A stretch of 64,000 nt of DNA from positions 5,512,419 through 5,576,418 of the forward strand of contig NW_006917092.1 of assembly GCF_000516985.1 (NCBI RefSeq). The letters run 5' to 3'. Each line of letters begins with the position of its first letter. Position 1 is the first letter of the stretch. The notes beneath the pieces were generated by a model. The model was not told where the DNA came from. It worked only from the letters and a program-made list of their open reading frames with translations, and did not search any database. This document shows, in pieces, positions 34,368 through 46,522 of the stretch. Position numbers and translations under genes: made by a program. This DNA is from Pestalotiopsis fici W106-1. Its lineage: Eukaryota; Ascomycota; Sordariomycetes; Amphisphaeriales; Sporocadaceae.

Positions 34368-37247
34368 ATGGCTGCCACTGAGCGAGTACCCGAAAGGGTG
34401 ACCATGCCATTCGACCAGGCAAAAGTCGACTCTCAATTGGCAGCCCTCACTTTGGAAGAGAAAGTATCACTGCTAGGGGGTAGCGGCTTTGCGACACTCA
34501 CAGGGGTTCCAAGGCTGGGCATTGAGTCCATGAAGGTGAGAGGTTCTTGTTACCATCTTCCCCCCACCCCCCGAACTCGAATGAAGCCCTTTCTTTTTTT
34601 TACTCGCAGTAATCAAGACTAATAATACGTCGCTCAAAGGTTGCCGAGGGCGTCAATGGCGTCAAAGATGCAATGATGATTGACTCTGGAGACACAGTTG
34701 GTGATGTATTGGCAGGAAAGGGCCCAAAGACAGTCTGCTTTCCGAGTACTTCTTGTTTCGGCGCAACGTGGAATACGGATCTGATGTGGGAGCTGGGAAA
34801 GGCCCTCGCCCAACAGGCGCGACAAAAGGGCGTAGCGACCATCATGGGTCCTGGCGTCAACCTGCACCGCGATCCGCGAGGCGGCCGGAATTTTGAGTAC
34901 TTTGCCGAAGATCCTCTGCTCACTGGACGGCTGGCTGCCTCGCTTGTCAATGGCATCCAGGCCCACGGCGTCGGGGCGTGCCTCAAGCACTTTGTTGCCA
35001 ATGAGGGCGAGGATTTCCGAAGGTCTTATAATGTCGTCGACCCCACTGGCGGTCGCGCTCTCCGCGAGCTGTATCTTGCTGCTTTTCAGGAAACTCTTCG
35101 ATATTCGGACCCTGTGGCCGTCATGACTTCGTAAGTCTACTGAAGTTCCAGTCTCTGGTATTTGCTTGTGACCACAAAACTTGAGTCTAATTCTACGACA
35201 GGTATAACAAGTTGGATGGCGTGCATTGCTCCGAATCGCCCATCATCGCTAAAATTCTTCGTGGGGAATGGAATTACGGCGGCGCTGTTCAGTCGGATTG
35301 GTTCGGCACAGCATCGACTGTTGATTCCGTTCTGGCTGGCCAAGACCTAGAGATGCCTGGTCCTCCAGTCTGGCGTGGTCGACGTCTTCTAAACGCCGTT
35401 GAAGAAGGCAAACTCGACGAGACCGAGATTGACAAGAGAGCACGCAAGATGCTAGAGTGGATCGAAAAGACTACCGGCAATGACTTTTATAAACAGCCGC
35501 AGCCAGAGGATGACACCAAAGCCATTCTTACTTCGCGCCGGGTAGCAGAAGAAGGTATAGTGCTGCTCAAAAATGACGACAGAGCGTTGCCTCTGGACTT
35601 TACAAGACCTTTGAAGATTACAGTTTCTGGCTTGCCTGCTGTTGATCCTCCAGTGGGAGGTGGTGGCAGCTCGCTCGCGCCTCCTAGCTCCGTCAAAACA
35701 CCACTCGATGGTATCCGAGATGTGCACGCCTATCCAGACTTGGTCGACTTTACTGGCGGATGCAAGATGAACAAAATCATACCTCTGCTCCCGTCAGAAA
35801 TCGTACGAAACCCGCAAGATGGCTCCTCCACAGTGCATGTGGTTTATTACAATAACAAATTTCCGACAGCCGTGCATCATGAAGATTTACATACAGCTCA
35901 GGTCATGATGCTTGGACACGTGAAACCCGGTCTTGACGAAGCCGGATTCAACTACGTTATGAGCACTACGTTGGTAGCTCCTGCGGATGGAACGCATACT
36001 ATTGGTGTCCGCTCCACAGGATCATATCGACTGCTGGTTGATGATATCGAGGTCAGTGCCATCTATTTTTCTTTCTCTTGTCTGTTTATAGCCCATTGGA
36101 GCGATTGGATGCGCTGCTGACCTTTCCGTTTCTCAATCAGGTTTTGTCGGCATCTGGAATTGTGGCAAACGCCGAAGACCTCTTGTTTACGCCGGCGAAG
36201 CTCGAAAAGTCAGTGTTGTATGCCATGAAGGCAGGGCAATCGTATACTATCAAGCTGCTTGTCCATGACCAGAAATCACCAAAGCAAAAGCCCAATGAAC
36301 CTGGTGCATACGCCTCTGCCTTGTGCTTTCAGCAAGAGCATCCGATCGAGAAGGTTATTGAAACTGCCGTGGCAAGTGCAAAGCGCTCAGACGTGGCCAT
36401 TGTCTTTGCCGGTAGAAATGCCGAGCATGAGACTGAGGGTGGTGACATGGTCGATATACAAATTCCTGGAGACCAGCTACGTCTCATTCAAGAGGTCTCG
36501 GCTGTCAGCAAAAAGTCCATCGTCGTTCTCTATGGTGGCGGCGCAATGGACGTCAGCTCCTTTGTCGACGCAGTGGATGCAATAATCTTTGCACACTATC
36601 CTGGCCAAGAAGGCGGTACAGCCATCGCCAATGTTCTTTGTGGTAAAACAAATCCCAGTGGCAAGCTCACTACAACATGGCCCCGGCGGCTTGAGGACAC
36701 ACCAACCTGGAAGCATTTCCCGGCTATCCCAAAGCCCGATGATGGCGTCAACATGGAGTTGGCAGAGGGTCTCGAAGTTGGTTATCGTCGGAATTGGGAA
36801 AATATCCCGGGCGGTCCACGATACATGTTTGGTCACGGGCTCTCGTACACTTCATTCTCCTACACCAATCTTTGCCTAGAGCCGTCGGCAATCAACCTCG
36901 CGGATGAGGGCACCACTGACATCTCGGTAAAGCTCACCTTGACCAACAACGGACCTGTTGAAGGTGCCGAGGTTGTGCAGCTCTATGTTGCCCCGGCGAG
37001 TGACGGCAACAAGTCGGATCCCTCAGTTTCAATGCACCACGCAAAAACGTTGAAGGGTTTCCAGAAGCTGCGCCTCGGATCGGGAGAGTCCACAGAGGTT
37101 CGAATCACTGTCTCACTGGAAAGCGCAATCTCATTCTGGCATACTGAAACTTCCGAGTGGCGGACAGCGCCGGGTATATACAACTTCAGTATTGGAAGCG
37201 GGCCTGACGCTCCATACAAAAGTCTCACAGTCACAGATAAGCAGTAA
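34368..37247 (+). CDS. Glycoside hydrolase family 3 beta-glucosidase with PA14 insert (4 exons)
   Basis: Exons 34368-34535, 34640-35130, 35202-36051 and 36141-37247 give 871 residues; the junctions V-A-E-G-V-N-G, TS-YNKLDG and DDIE-VLSASG all keep frame. The GH3 nucleophile is D252 in GAVQSDWFGT. The acid/base candidate is E602 in the EHETEG motif. Between the two GH3 lobes is a PA14 domain (VMSTTLVAPADGTHTIGVRSTGSYRLLVDD), as in KmBglI-type enzymes. A fibronectin-III-like C-terminal domain follows (VKLTLTNNGPVEGAEVVQLYV). No signal peptide is present, so it is probably intracellular, cleaving imported beta-glucosides or cello-oligosaccharides. Start is the first in-frame ATG at 34368. Confidence 0.94.
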
Positions 37248-37959
37248 TAATTCAAATAAAGATTTGTTGGATGGGATATCACAGAACGGTCATCACTCAA
37301 CTTGACAGATTGTGATGTAATCAACATACTTTTCAGTTACCGGCATGAATCGACTATAAATAGAATCATACACCTCAGAATAATAGAATGACTACCGCAT
37401 GACTACTCAATGGGCACAAAGTTGGATGCGGGAGTGTCAATAATTGCCCAGATGGCCAAGTTCACGTGCCGTCTCGTGGCGCAGGCGCCGCTTGCTGCGT
37501 CGGCACACTATTGGGCAGTATGCGCACTTGTACTGGCGACCCTGCGGGCTACCAACTTCCCCTGTTTACGACGCTGGTGCGACTACTGAGCTGGGTTCTA
37601 CCGGCGTGGGTGGGAACCGTTAGGCCAGCCTCGGTCGACCTGTGTATAGGCAGGACGCTGTATTCTTGCCTCTCCATCCACCAACTGCGACGTTAAAGAA
37701 GACAACAAGTAACGGGGAACGGAGGATCCCTCATTGTTACAATTCCCCTCCCGACCATGGGACATTCTCACCCCTCGCTGACTTGGTCAAATAGAAGGCC
37801 AATGATCTGAAGACCTGCTCCCGGATATGGCGGGAATCGTTGAACTCTCGAGTTTCGGACCCCTTATTTTGCCGACATCCAGCTAACAGGTTTTATCAGC
37901 GCAATAAAGCCCTTTAAATTAAAAGTATTGCATTTATTAGTCGTCCAAATCTACTCTTA
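37248..37959. other. Convergent intergenic region
   Basis: 3' flanks of the GH3 and L-amino-acid-oxidase-like genes; no further gene seen. This is where the AT-rich accessory stretch begins. Confidence 0.5.
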
Positions 37960-39903
37960 CTACGTCATTTCACATTGAAAGTTCCCTAAAACCATACCCA
38001 GCGCAACTTGTAGCTGCAGAGTGCCGCCAACACCATCTTCAATCTCCCCAGGCGTATCCCATTTAGCCTTCAACTCCTGTCGCTTCTCCCACATGCCAAA
38101 CCTAATTAGAAATCTGTGCATGCTAGCAAGAGCGTTGTCAAGGCTACCAGAAACCCAAGCATGATGGGCACTGCTCGCTTCTCCGCATATATGGAAGCGA
38201 CTGTCCGCCGCCGGGCGCGAGAGGTAGGGATACAAGTTCGAAAACTGACCAGGACCAAACAGCGCAAACGCGCCTGAAGTGAACGGGTCCTGTGACCAGT
38301 TGAATGCATGATGCGATATGTATGCTTGACTAATGAGCTCAAGGACGTACTCCAGAGTCGGCAGAGTAGCGGAATGTGAAGCTTGTTGCTGAAAGTTTGC
38401 AAGATGCAGTCGTGCGAGATTGTCCAACATCAAGTCACGGAGCTCGTCATCAGTGGCGACCCCTTCGATTCCCCCAGTCTTGCGTTGGATCAAACTACCA
38501 ATCCGTGTCGCATCCTGAGCCCAAGTGTAGCTGCATAACAGTACTGCTGGCTGATCCGTCGGGTCCTGGAGATTGTAAGAAGGGTACACGCAAGTGCGAA
38601 GTGGTGCATCCGTACAGGCGAAACCCCCGGCCGTAATACCGCATCTGGTTCTCCACCAGGGGTAGGAGAATTTCATGGCCACCTTTGTGCTATCATCGTA
38701 ATGGAGAGTTCGAATTGCGTCTCTCTGAGTGGGGTGAAGTTGAAGGCGAGTCAAATCCATTCGTTGCAAACACGCCAGACTCGTTGTGTTGAAGACGGTG
38801 CTGTATGGTAGTCGAGTCCCTTCGGGCTCACCAGCAACACATACGGTGATTTCGTTTGTCTCTTCGTTCTGGGAAAACCCCTCCACGCGCATTCCATGCT
38901 GCACAGGCTGTGTAATGGACTTTTCCATGGCTTGGGATAGAAGTGAACTACCACCATCAATGCAATACCATTTCGTATCCTCACTCTTTTCAGTAGTGCT
39001 GAAATCCAACGAGTCCATAACAGACTCGGAAAATGCCTGGTCAAAGATACTAGTGGATGTTGTATTCGTTTCAAGCCATTGACCAGTGAAGAAATCCAGG
39101 GGCTCCCAAGGCTCCCAGCCATCCTCTGGCGGTGGCGGGTTTCTTAGGAACTCCCGTGTGCTCCAGCTGTCATATCTCATAAGTAGCTTGAAACCCGCTT
39201 CGAAATCCTGAGTGATTATTCTTTTGAACGGTTCGAAAGCGTTGCTTAGCAATTGATTGACTCTGTCTACGAGATGGTCAGGCACCGACCCACCATTTGC
39301 TCGTCCGACACGGAAGGGGTCTCGACCAGGCTGTTGGCCATCGATAATTGTGATGCCGTTGTACATGGTGGGACAATTTATGGAGCCTTTCACAGCTGAA
39401 TCCGGGTCCTTGTGATCATGATAATGTCTGAGCAACGGAATATCCAGCTGTTCAAATAGCTGAAAGGTAGTGCGCATCGCTACAATATCGGGAAATCGCA
39501 TAGCGCCAATATCGTAGTAATCGTGTGGCTCATCCGAGAAGTAATGGGTGCGGATGCGCCCTCCAGTCTTATCTGAGGCTTCCAAAATATCGTATTCCAA
39601 CCCAGGTATGTTGAGGCTATCCAAAAGCATGGCAATGAACAAGCCAGTAACGCCGGCACCGACGATACATATCCTATGTTTGAGAAGAGGTTTGTTTGAT
39701 TTTGCAAAAGCCGTATCGAGGATACTCTGTGAAACCGATGGCCGAAGAAGAAAGTCTGTTGCCTCAGAAATGAAAGCTAAACCAGCGTGATGGCCGTGCT
39801 CCTGTTTGACTTTTTCTAAAAGTCTAGGGAGGTCTTCGAGAAGGTTCTTTTTCACAAGTCTGGACGCCCATTGTGACCGGAAGCTAAGGATAGGTGCTTT
39901 CAT
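37960..39903 (-). CDS. L-amino-acid-oxidase-like flavin amine oxidase
   Basis: Single-exon gene of 647 residues. The FAD Rossmann motif is ICIVGAGVTGLFIAMLLDSL (GAGVTG at 82-87), followed by an E-A-S-D-K-T-GGRIRTH segment that binds the FAD ribose and pyrophosphate. Other amine-oxidase family marks are YYDIGAMRFP near the substrate pocket and, at the C-terminus, HICGEASSAHHAWVSGSLDNAL, which closes over FAD. Length and order match fungal intracellular L-amino acid oxidases (oxidative deamination to keto acid, ammonia and peroxide). No signal peptide and no clear C-terminal peroxisome signal. A GATAAG sits 240 bp upstream. Substrate preference cannot be read from sequence. Confidence 0.9.
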   Translation of the reverse strand: MKAPILSFRSQWASRLVKKNLLEDLPRLLEKVKQEHGHHAGLAFISEATDFLLRPSVSQSILDTAFAKSNKPLLKHRICIVGAGVTGLFIAMLLDSLNIPGLEYDILEASDKTGGRIRTHYFSDEPHDYYDIGAMRFPDIVAMRTTFQLFEQLDIPLLRHYHDHKDPDSAVKGSINCPTMYNGITIIDGQQPGRDPFRVGRANGGSVPDHLVDRVNQLLSNAFEPFKRIITQDFEAGFKLLMRYDSWSTREFLRNPPPPEDGWEPWEPLDFFTGQWLETNTTSTSIFDQAFSESVMDSLDFSTTEKSEDTKWYCIDGGSSLLSQAMEKSITQPVQHGMRVEGFSQNEETNEITVCVAGEPEGTRLPYSTVFNTTSLACLQRMDLTRLQLHPTQRDAIRTLHYDDSTKVAMKFSYPWWRTRCGITAGGFACTDAPLRTCVYPSYNLQDPTDQPAVLLCSYTWAQDATRIGSLIQRKTGGIEGVATDDELRDLMLDNLARLHLANFQQQASHSATLPTLEYVLELISQAYISHHAFNWSQDPFTSGAFALFGPGQFSNLYPYLSRPAADSRFHICGEASSAHHAWVSGSLDNALASMHRFLIRFGMWEKRQELKAKWDTPGEIEDGVGGTLQLQVALGMVLGNFQCEMT

Positions 39904-40144
39904 CGTTGGCGAGGAATTGTTAGACGCGACGAATGACGGGAAAGCCGTTTAAAGATGTAAGAGTCGCTTTGGTATTCTTGTCGATGGCGTACGAACAAAT
40001 ATCCTTATTGGCCACTTCACACAGTTGGGTATGCAGTACTTGTAAAACCCTTGACGATTAGATATCATCTTATATTGATGGAATTATGAAATTCGAGTAG
40101 CTAATCCGCGGTGGATACCACTTACATTCGGCAGTCCTTCCGGC

Positions 40145-40150
40145 GATAAG
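40145..40150 (+). promoter_or_regulatory. GATAAG, possible GATA-factor site
   Basis: Exact GATAAG about 240 bp upstream of the L-amino-acid-oxidase-like ATG. GATA factors (AreA type) control nitrogen-source genes in fungi; a single six-base match is weak evidence. Confidence 0.3.
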
Positions 40151-41265
40151 GGAAAGTAAAATTATTATTGCTCTTGCGAACAAACTGATCTGATACCCTT
40201 GAACTTGCACAATAATAATCTAACGACTACGATCAAAGAAGGGGAAAAAAGGCGAGTAAGGTTAAATGATTTAACAGGAGTCGTGCACATATACTCCAGA
40301 AAGGTGATTGGAACCATGATTGTAACGGCTGATATGAATCTAATATTATCGACACTCATAGCAAGCTTTTGCATACACCGGAACGTTTCCCCATTTATTC
40401 GCCTTTTAGCTAGGTATATAAACTTCTCCCATAATTCTTTTTTCTAGCTATTAGCAACTTTGCTTAAAGTTCCATTTTATAGGTGCCAAGGCCCTATACA
40501 CGAAATTTAACGCTCCCAAAAAACATGGCCCGAGCCATAATTTATGGGCTGAGCTGGTAAAATGTAGCAGTTCAAGGCGCAGCTATTCTGCAGCTGCGCT
40601 AATGCAATACCCCTAAGGCAAATTACTAATTTTGTTAGCGGGCTCCAGCGGTTGCTTTTAGCCATTGTCACTTATTGCAGCTGGTGCAGCTCGGCTCTAA
40701 TTAGCAACTTACACCCGAGCTTATGTGGGCCAGGCCATGACTTTTGGGAGCGACTTCCGTATAAGTGTCGAAGTTTGTCATTTCATAACGCTGGACGTTA
40801 TTATCGGACAACTCATGAATGGACTGCCGGGGGTTGTGGGTGACTCGAGTAAATTCCGGGATTGTAAATCTCCTTGCTGACCGACCTGCCACAGCCTGTT
40901 TCGTAGCTTGAAGGGCTATGTCCTGTCAATCGCCCCAAACGAAATTGGTGACCAGTAATTTGCACAATACTGCCGTCCTATGCCCCGCAACAATATCGAT
41001 GATTGAAATGAATAATATCTCACCTAAGTGATTGAGTCCAGGTGAGTAAACTTACAGACATCTGCCATATAGTATTGGTTGATCACTAAACCCTTCACGG
41101 CAGTCGTCTTAGACCCGGTGACTAATTCGCCCTCAACACAAACTTCGTAGCGAAATCAGCATAATGTCTAAATCATAAGAAGTCCTTTTTATTAATCTGA
41201 GTCAGAGTGAGTATAAGGTGAATTACACCACGTCATTATCGCTTCAAAATACATATGTTAATCAA

Positions 41266-41288
41266 TATTATTATTATTATTATTATTT
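41266..41288. repeat. TTA/ATT microsatellite
   Basis: Trinucleotide run of ATT units about 210 bp upstream of the next gene. Confidence 0.8.
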
Positions 41289-41497
41289 ACTTATGTTTGA
41301 AGCGAAAAATAATACCAGAGCTAAACACAATCTTTAGCTGGCGGCTTGGTTATAGCTAGACTCGATATCATCTTGATAAATTTTCTGTCTTTTCCTCTTT
41401 ACTTTTTTCAGAAGTCTAATCTAATAGTAAAAGAAGTTTCTTCGCGAACCTGTCTATTCACAAACTTTCCATCATCCATCCTGCCGTATGCCAAACA

Positions 41498-43071
41498 ATG
41501 GTCATGAAAATGCAGTTGCATGATGTTGTCATAGTGGGCGGTGGCGCCATTGGACTGAGTACCGCATACGAAGTAGCAAAAGCAGGCAAGTCTGTCTTGT
41601 TACTAGAGAAAAACTGTTTCTTCAACAGCGCTGGGAGTTCGAACGACCTAGCTAGAATGTATCGAACAATGTATGAAAAGGTCTGTCCTAAAAAAAATCA
41701 AATTGACACGCAGCTGATGTGGGAACTAAGGTATACTGAAGAATTCATGGCGAAGCTTGCATATCAATCGATTGATATATGGAAAGAATTAGAGATAGCC
41801 GCGGGCACGTCTTTACGCTCCATGACGGGTCTGCTCAACTTCGGAGATCCAACGATGGGGAAAAACACTCCAGAAGGTGACATTTCAAGTCCACGTTGTT
41901 CATGTGCCAGGAAGGTTGACTTCATTGCAGGAACGCTCAATGGTCCAATTGCTAACCTCGACAAACTGGGTTTGCCTTATCGGAAGAGTAAGTATTGAAT
42001 CACAGGCCAGCCACCTCCTTGCTCACAAAAGTCTAGTGTCAAAACAAGAGATTGAATCCGAATACTCTTTCCAAAATCTACCGGATACCTGGGAGGGCGT
42101 CTTCGCTCGAGATAATGGCGTTATAAATGTTCCGCTGCTACTTCGAACCCTTTTACGACTCGCTTTGGACTATGGTGCTCACGCGCAGCAATACGTGGAA
42201 GTTACAAAACTAATACCCACTAAGGAGAGGGGCGAGGACCTTTGGAATGTTGAAACACTTACCAATGGCAATGAGAAAGCAGTGTTCAGAACGCGGAAAG
42301 TAGTCGTAACGGCTGGCGCGTACACAAACCACATCTTGCAACCCAGTTTTGACCTGAAGTTGAAGCTCAACATTTGGGAGATGGTGGCATCATATTTCAA
42401 TGTGAATCCAGATCCTAAGAAGAATATGTTCCCAAGTATGGAGCTAGCCTAAACAGCTACAAGGCACTGCTGACAGTGAAGTATAGGTATGTGGTTCCAA
42501 TTCGCGGAAGACAGCTACGGCAGATCGCAATTATTCTACGGATTTCCACCTCTTGATTGGGGCCCTCCTAATATCTGTCGAATTGCCGTAGACGCGGCAA
42601 CGAGACAAATCACAGACCCCAACCAACGGAGCAGGAATGTTGTCAACCCAGAAGACATCCATGACACGCAGGAGTTCATCAAGGAGCATGTTGTAGGAGT
42701 TGATTCCACAGTACCTGCTTACACGCTGTCGTGTCTCATGACCAATGTGTTCGGTATGTACAGCTATAAGTCTAATAGACACAATTAACACTATATCAGA
42801 CAACATGTTCGTCCTGGATTTTGTGCCAGAACATTACCTCAAAGGGGGGCCAAGAAATAGTGTTGTCTTGTTCACCGCTGGGTGGGCCATGAAATTTGCA
42901 CCACTTTTAGGGCGCGCGCTGAAAGACATGGCCCTGAACGGATACTCGGAATACGCATTGGAGGAGTTCAAGATCGACCGGCTGGATCCCAAGATTCAAG
43001 ATGAAAACGGGAACCTGAAGTACGGTATCATCGACTCAGTAGAGGGCAAGGGCAGTTCGCCTGCTGATTAG
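41498..43071 (+). CDS. Sarcosine-oxidase/amadoriase-type FAD oxidoreductase (6 exons)
   Basis: Exons 41498-41670, 41731-41876, 41931-41987, 42037-42435, 42487-42753 and 42800-43071 total 1314 nt, 437 residues, with introns of 60, 54, 49, 51 and 46 bp. The spliced protein starts with a DAO-type FAD motif (VVIVGGGAIGLSTAYEVAKAG) and keeps family landmarks at every junction: ARMYRTM-YTEEFMA, PEG-TLNGP, YRK-MSKQEIESEY, FPS-MWFQFAE and NVF-DNMFVLDF. C341 in YTLSCLMTN lies where related enzymes bind FAD covalently. GWAMKFAPLLG is the final FAD-contact motif. Family substrates are N-methyl, fructosyl or other secondary-amine amino acids; which one is not readable. No C-terminal SKL is present. Confidence 0.9.
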
Positions 43072-43463
43072 CAGCGATTTGTCGGATACGGTGCGAGGGG
43101 TCATTTATGCGTTCATATCTGTCAGACATATGCCAATAATGCAAACTAAGAACAATCATCTGAAGCGGGCAACATAAATCAATACGTTGTATGATTGGCA
43201 TTAGCATCAGGCCAGTCTAAGCTCTGATAAGAAAGCACTAGCTTCATTACTCATTTCGGATGCTTACAGTGACTGCTGAGTCAAGGACGATAAAGTGGAG
43301 AGAGCATGACACAATCTCACAAGGGAAACATCCTTATTGACCGCTAAAAGCCCAACACGAACCGTGCCGACAACCATGGCACACACCAGCACCCATTCTC
43401 TCAGCATTATCAATCAAAAAGCGTGCATCGGTCAAGACTGCCACAACCAGATTTGCAGTTAGA
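43072..43463. other. Intergenic, promoter of the MFS gene
   Basis: About 0.4 kb with a GATAAG at 43226-43231, roughly 233 bp before the MFS start. No coding sequence supported. Confidence 0.5.
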
Positions 43464-44982
43464 ATGAGTGAAAGAACAGTCGAAGAACACCGTCTTGATG
43501 ACTGCACAACCCGCGGTCCCACGGATGAAGGCCCGACAGCCAGCGCCTCAGACCGTCAAGCTATGGAAATAGACGTGTCTTTACCACCTCGTGATACAGG
43601 CAAGCAGGCATGGCTATTTTTAAGTGCCTGCTGGGTCATCGAGGCTTGTACTTTTGGTATGTGAATTACCGCTGCAGCAACTAGTCCTGCACTCACCAAC
43701 TAGAAAGGTTTCGCTTTGTCTTTTGGGGTGTTTCAAGAATTTTACAGCACTCATGAGCCTTTTCAGAACTCAGACAATATTGCTGTGATTGGGACCACAA
43801 CTTCGGTAAGATTTGGCATCGAGAAAGACCAAACAAAAGCCAAGCGGGACGGACTGATTGACAGAAATCTAGGCGATCATGTACCTAGCAGCACCTTTTG
43901 TTGTCACATTCTGTCGTTTTTACCCACGGTGGACTCGATATTTGACATTCGTGGGTTTGACTGCTGCATCCCTCTCCATGGTTCTAAGTTCCTTCTGCAC
44001 AAGCATTTCTCAGCTTATTGGTGCTCAAGGCGTCATGTTCGGGCTAAGTGGCTGTATCGCTTACTGCCCATGCACGCTGTACATTGACGAATGGTTCGAT
44101 CGTCGTAAGGGTCTTGCCTACGGCATTGTGTGGAGTGCCGGGGGGGTTGGCGGTGTCATACTTACCCCCGTCCTTCAGAACCTGCTCAATCGTCTTGAGT
44201 TCCAACTGGCCATGCGTATTTGGGCTTGCGTCTTCTTCCTCGTCTCTGCTCCTTTTGCCTTCTTTGTTAAGCCCAGATTGCCGTTCTCAAGCTCTCACGA
44301 GAAATTGTCCAAAATGAGATTTGCTACCTCAAAGCGGTTCCTCCAACACCAGCTAGCCAACACCATCCAAGCACTAGGCTTTTTCCTTCCGGCTATTTAC
44401 CTCCCAACATATGCCAGACGGATATATGGAAGCACGGAATTTCTTGCAGCCTTGACTGTAATGTTAGTCAACGTTTCATCATCAGTCGGCCTCGTCGCCA
44501 TGGGCTTTCTGAGTGATAAACTCAGCGTCACTACTTGTATGGCTATAGCAGGCTTAGGCTCAAGTGTTTCTGTTCTTTTTATCTGGGGGCTTTCGGGGTC
44601 CTTGCCTGTTTTATTTGTATTCTGTGTATTCTTTGGCCTATTTGGCGGTTCCTGGACATCGACATGGCCAGGCATTATGAGAGAGGTCTCGCAAAGAGAC
44701 GAGACCGCAGGATACGGTTCGAGTGATCCCATTATGGTGCATGGACATCTCTGTATCGGAAGGGGTATCGGAAACATAATTTCCGGGTTCCTAAGTGATG
44801 CTTTGACTAAGGGCTTACCAGGAAGCGGCAAATATTTTGGAGGCTATGGGAGTGGTTATGGCTTTTTAATCTTGTTTACTGGTCTGACAGGCCTTTTTTG
44901 TGGTGCGAACTTCGTTTGGGAAAGCCTCGTGAAACGCGTACGTCAGCTGTGTATAGTAGCTAGTAGATATCTAAAGGCCTAA
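43464..44982 (+). CDS. MFS transporter, monocarboxylate-transporter-like (3 exons)
   Basis: Exons 43464-43656, 43708-43805 and 43873-44982 give 466 residues; the introns (51 and 67 bp) join CTFG-FALSFGVFQEFY and GTTTS-AIMYLAAP. The protein has an N-terminal hydrophilic region of about 45 residues, then about 12 membrane segments. The family signatures are SFGVFQEFY in TM1 and the RRKGLAYGIVWSAGGVGG loop between TM4 and TM5. Such fungal MCT-like carriers move organic acids or small amphipathic compounds across the plasma or vacuolar membrane. It starts 392 bp after the flavoenzyme on the same strand, which suggests shared use but not an operon. Confidence 0.9.
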
Positions 44983-45571
44983 GGGAGTCCTCATGCTTTT
45001 GGTACATAGAATACAGTACCCTACCCATGACAATGCCAATGTCCTAAAAAAACATATGAGTTCCGCCTCATGAATGCTGTGCATTCCCTTAGGGTTACAT
45101 TGAGCCGGAACAAATTTCCCGTCAGCGTTGAAATTTGCATTAGGCCGGTTGATATCAGTACAGGCGATTCCTATGGGGATTGAGCGCTAATTTTTGGGCA
45201 GCAAATATTGCAGCCCGGTACGCTTCACCCATGGAGCGAGGCGATCTCGCCAAAACTTTCACCTCTGCGACTGGAGGGAACGTCTCTCGTCCTGTTTGTC
45301 CCCCTATTTAGTGATTAATGACCTCGCCTTCTAGAGTACTCATGACACTATAATTCACAGTGGCTTAGCATTAGGGGGATGCTTCGTCGAGCGTTACAAT
45401 TCAATCCATAATCAGACCCTAAGTCTCGGAAATTTCTTGCTCACTCTGTTGATTGTGCGAGACTAGTTAGTAAGGGATGATGTATTATTAAGCAGCTGCA
45501 TTTGGTGCCAATCGGCGTACACTCGTTTCTGATTCAGTGCAATGCCCGCCTCGAAGTGCGCATACATTGCT
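44983..45571. other. Convergent intergenic region
   Basis: 3' flanks of the MFS and NmrA-like genes; no further gene seen. Confidence 0.5.
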
Positions 45572-46522
45572 TTAATCTACCAAAACCTTTTGCTCATGGC
45601 CAAAGTTGAGTGTAGCTAACAATAGGTCCTTCTCCCTTTGTAGATACTCCTTGAAGGACGTCAATCTCAGTCCGTATTTTGCTCGTAATGCTTCGCAATC
45701 CAACGAGAGAGAAAAACGGTTCGCGTACAATTGAAACTTTTGGGACCTAACCCGGTGTTGCGCTTCTGTGATTTCTTCAGGAGACCTTTTTCTGACCTTG
45801 ATGTCGAGACCACTAACTTCGCTTAGTGCATTTGCCGCGTCTTCAGGGCTCAGGTTTTCGCTGCCGAGCTCAATCGTTTCAAATCCGTATGTACTTGGAT
45901 CGAGAAGGGCCGCAGCGGCGAACTTCCCAATGTCGTCAACATCGATGTGCGCCACGCGAACACCGTCATCCAGCGCGTGTACCAACTCGCCTCTCTCCCG
46001 CAAACCCGGCTGGTAGTCGTGAACAGCAGGGATGAGATAGTTGGCATAGAACCAACTAGGGCGAAGGATCGTCCACGATTGAATGAGGGGATGCTTGATG
46101 GCGGCCTCGGCAGCGGCCTTGGGCGCGTAGTAGTCAGGCAGTCCCAACTTCCGCTGGTCCTCCCCATTCCATTTCTCTCGATCCCCTGTGGCAATAGCTG
46201 ACGATAATACGACGTTCTCTATACCCGCTGCGACGCTGGCCTGCACAATGGTGCGGATCTGGCGCACTTCTGCGTCGTGATCAGAATCCTGGTGTTGTGG
46301 TACGAGAAATACGCCGCGACATCCCTCGGCGGCTTTCGTGATTACGCCAGCATTGTCATTATCGCCCTTGAATAGAACGACCCCCTGTTCCCGGAGACTC
46401 TGGGCAACTGACGACTCGGGATTTCGAACGACGGCATGGACCTGGGCCCCTGCCTTCAGAAGGTGCTTGACTGTCGCGCCGCCTTGCCTTCCTGTGGCAC
46501 ACGTCACAAGATAAGTAGTCAT
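45572..46522 (-). CDS. NmrA-like NAD(P)-binding protein
   Basis: Single-exon gene of 316 residues. It begins with the NmrA-type Rossmann loop CATGRQGGATVKHLLKAG, followed by HAVVRNPES, VVLSSAIA and the LRPSWFYANYL segment that lines the cofactor cleft. NmrA-like proteins are atypical SDRs; some sense NAD(P) redox state and modulate GATA factors, others are reductases, and the sequence does not distinguish these. It starts at an ATG with no signal peptide. In this neighbourhood a nitrogen-regulatory role would fit, but that is inference. Confidence 0.88.
   Translation of the reverse strand: MTTYLVTCATGRQGGATVKHLLKAGAQVHAVVRNPESSVAQSLREQGVVLFKGDNDNAGVITKAAEGCRGVFLVPQHQDSDHDAEVRQIRTIVQASVAAGIENVVLSSAIATGDREKWNGEDQRKLGLPDYYAPKAAAEAAIKHPLIQSWTILRPSWFYANYLIPAVHDYQPGLRERGELVHALDDGVRVAHIDVDDIGKFAAAALLDPSTYGFETIELGSENLSPEDAANALSEVSGLDIKVRKRSPEEITEAQHRVRSQKFQLYANRFSLSLDCEALRAKYGLRLTSFKEYLQREKDLLLATLNFGHEQKVLVD

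Larger units (their letters stand above)
39904..41497. other. AT-rich divergent intergenic region
   Basis: About 1.6 kb between two divergent flavoenzyme genes. It is AT-rich and includes a TTA trinucleotide repeat at 41266-41288 and a GATAAG at 40145-40150. Nothing coding is supported; a decayed, C-to-T-mutated repeat is possible but unproven. Confidence 0.5.

Noticed and set aside
39904..41497. Transposable element remnant
   Set aside because: AT-rich and gene-free, but I saw no transposase or reverse-transcriptase motif, terminal repeats or target duplication.
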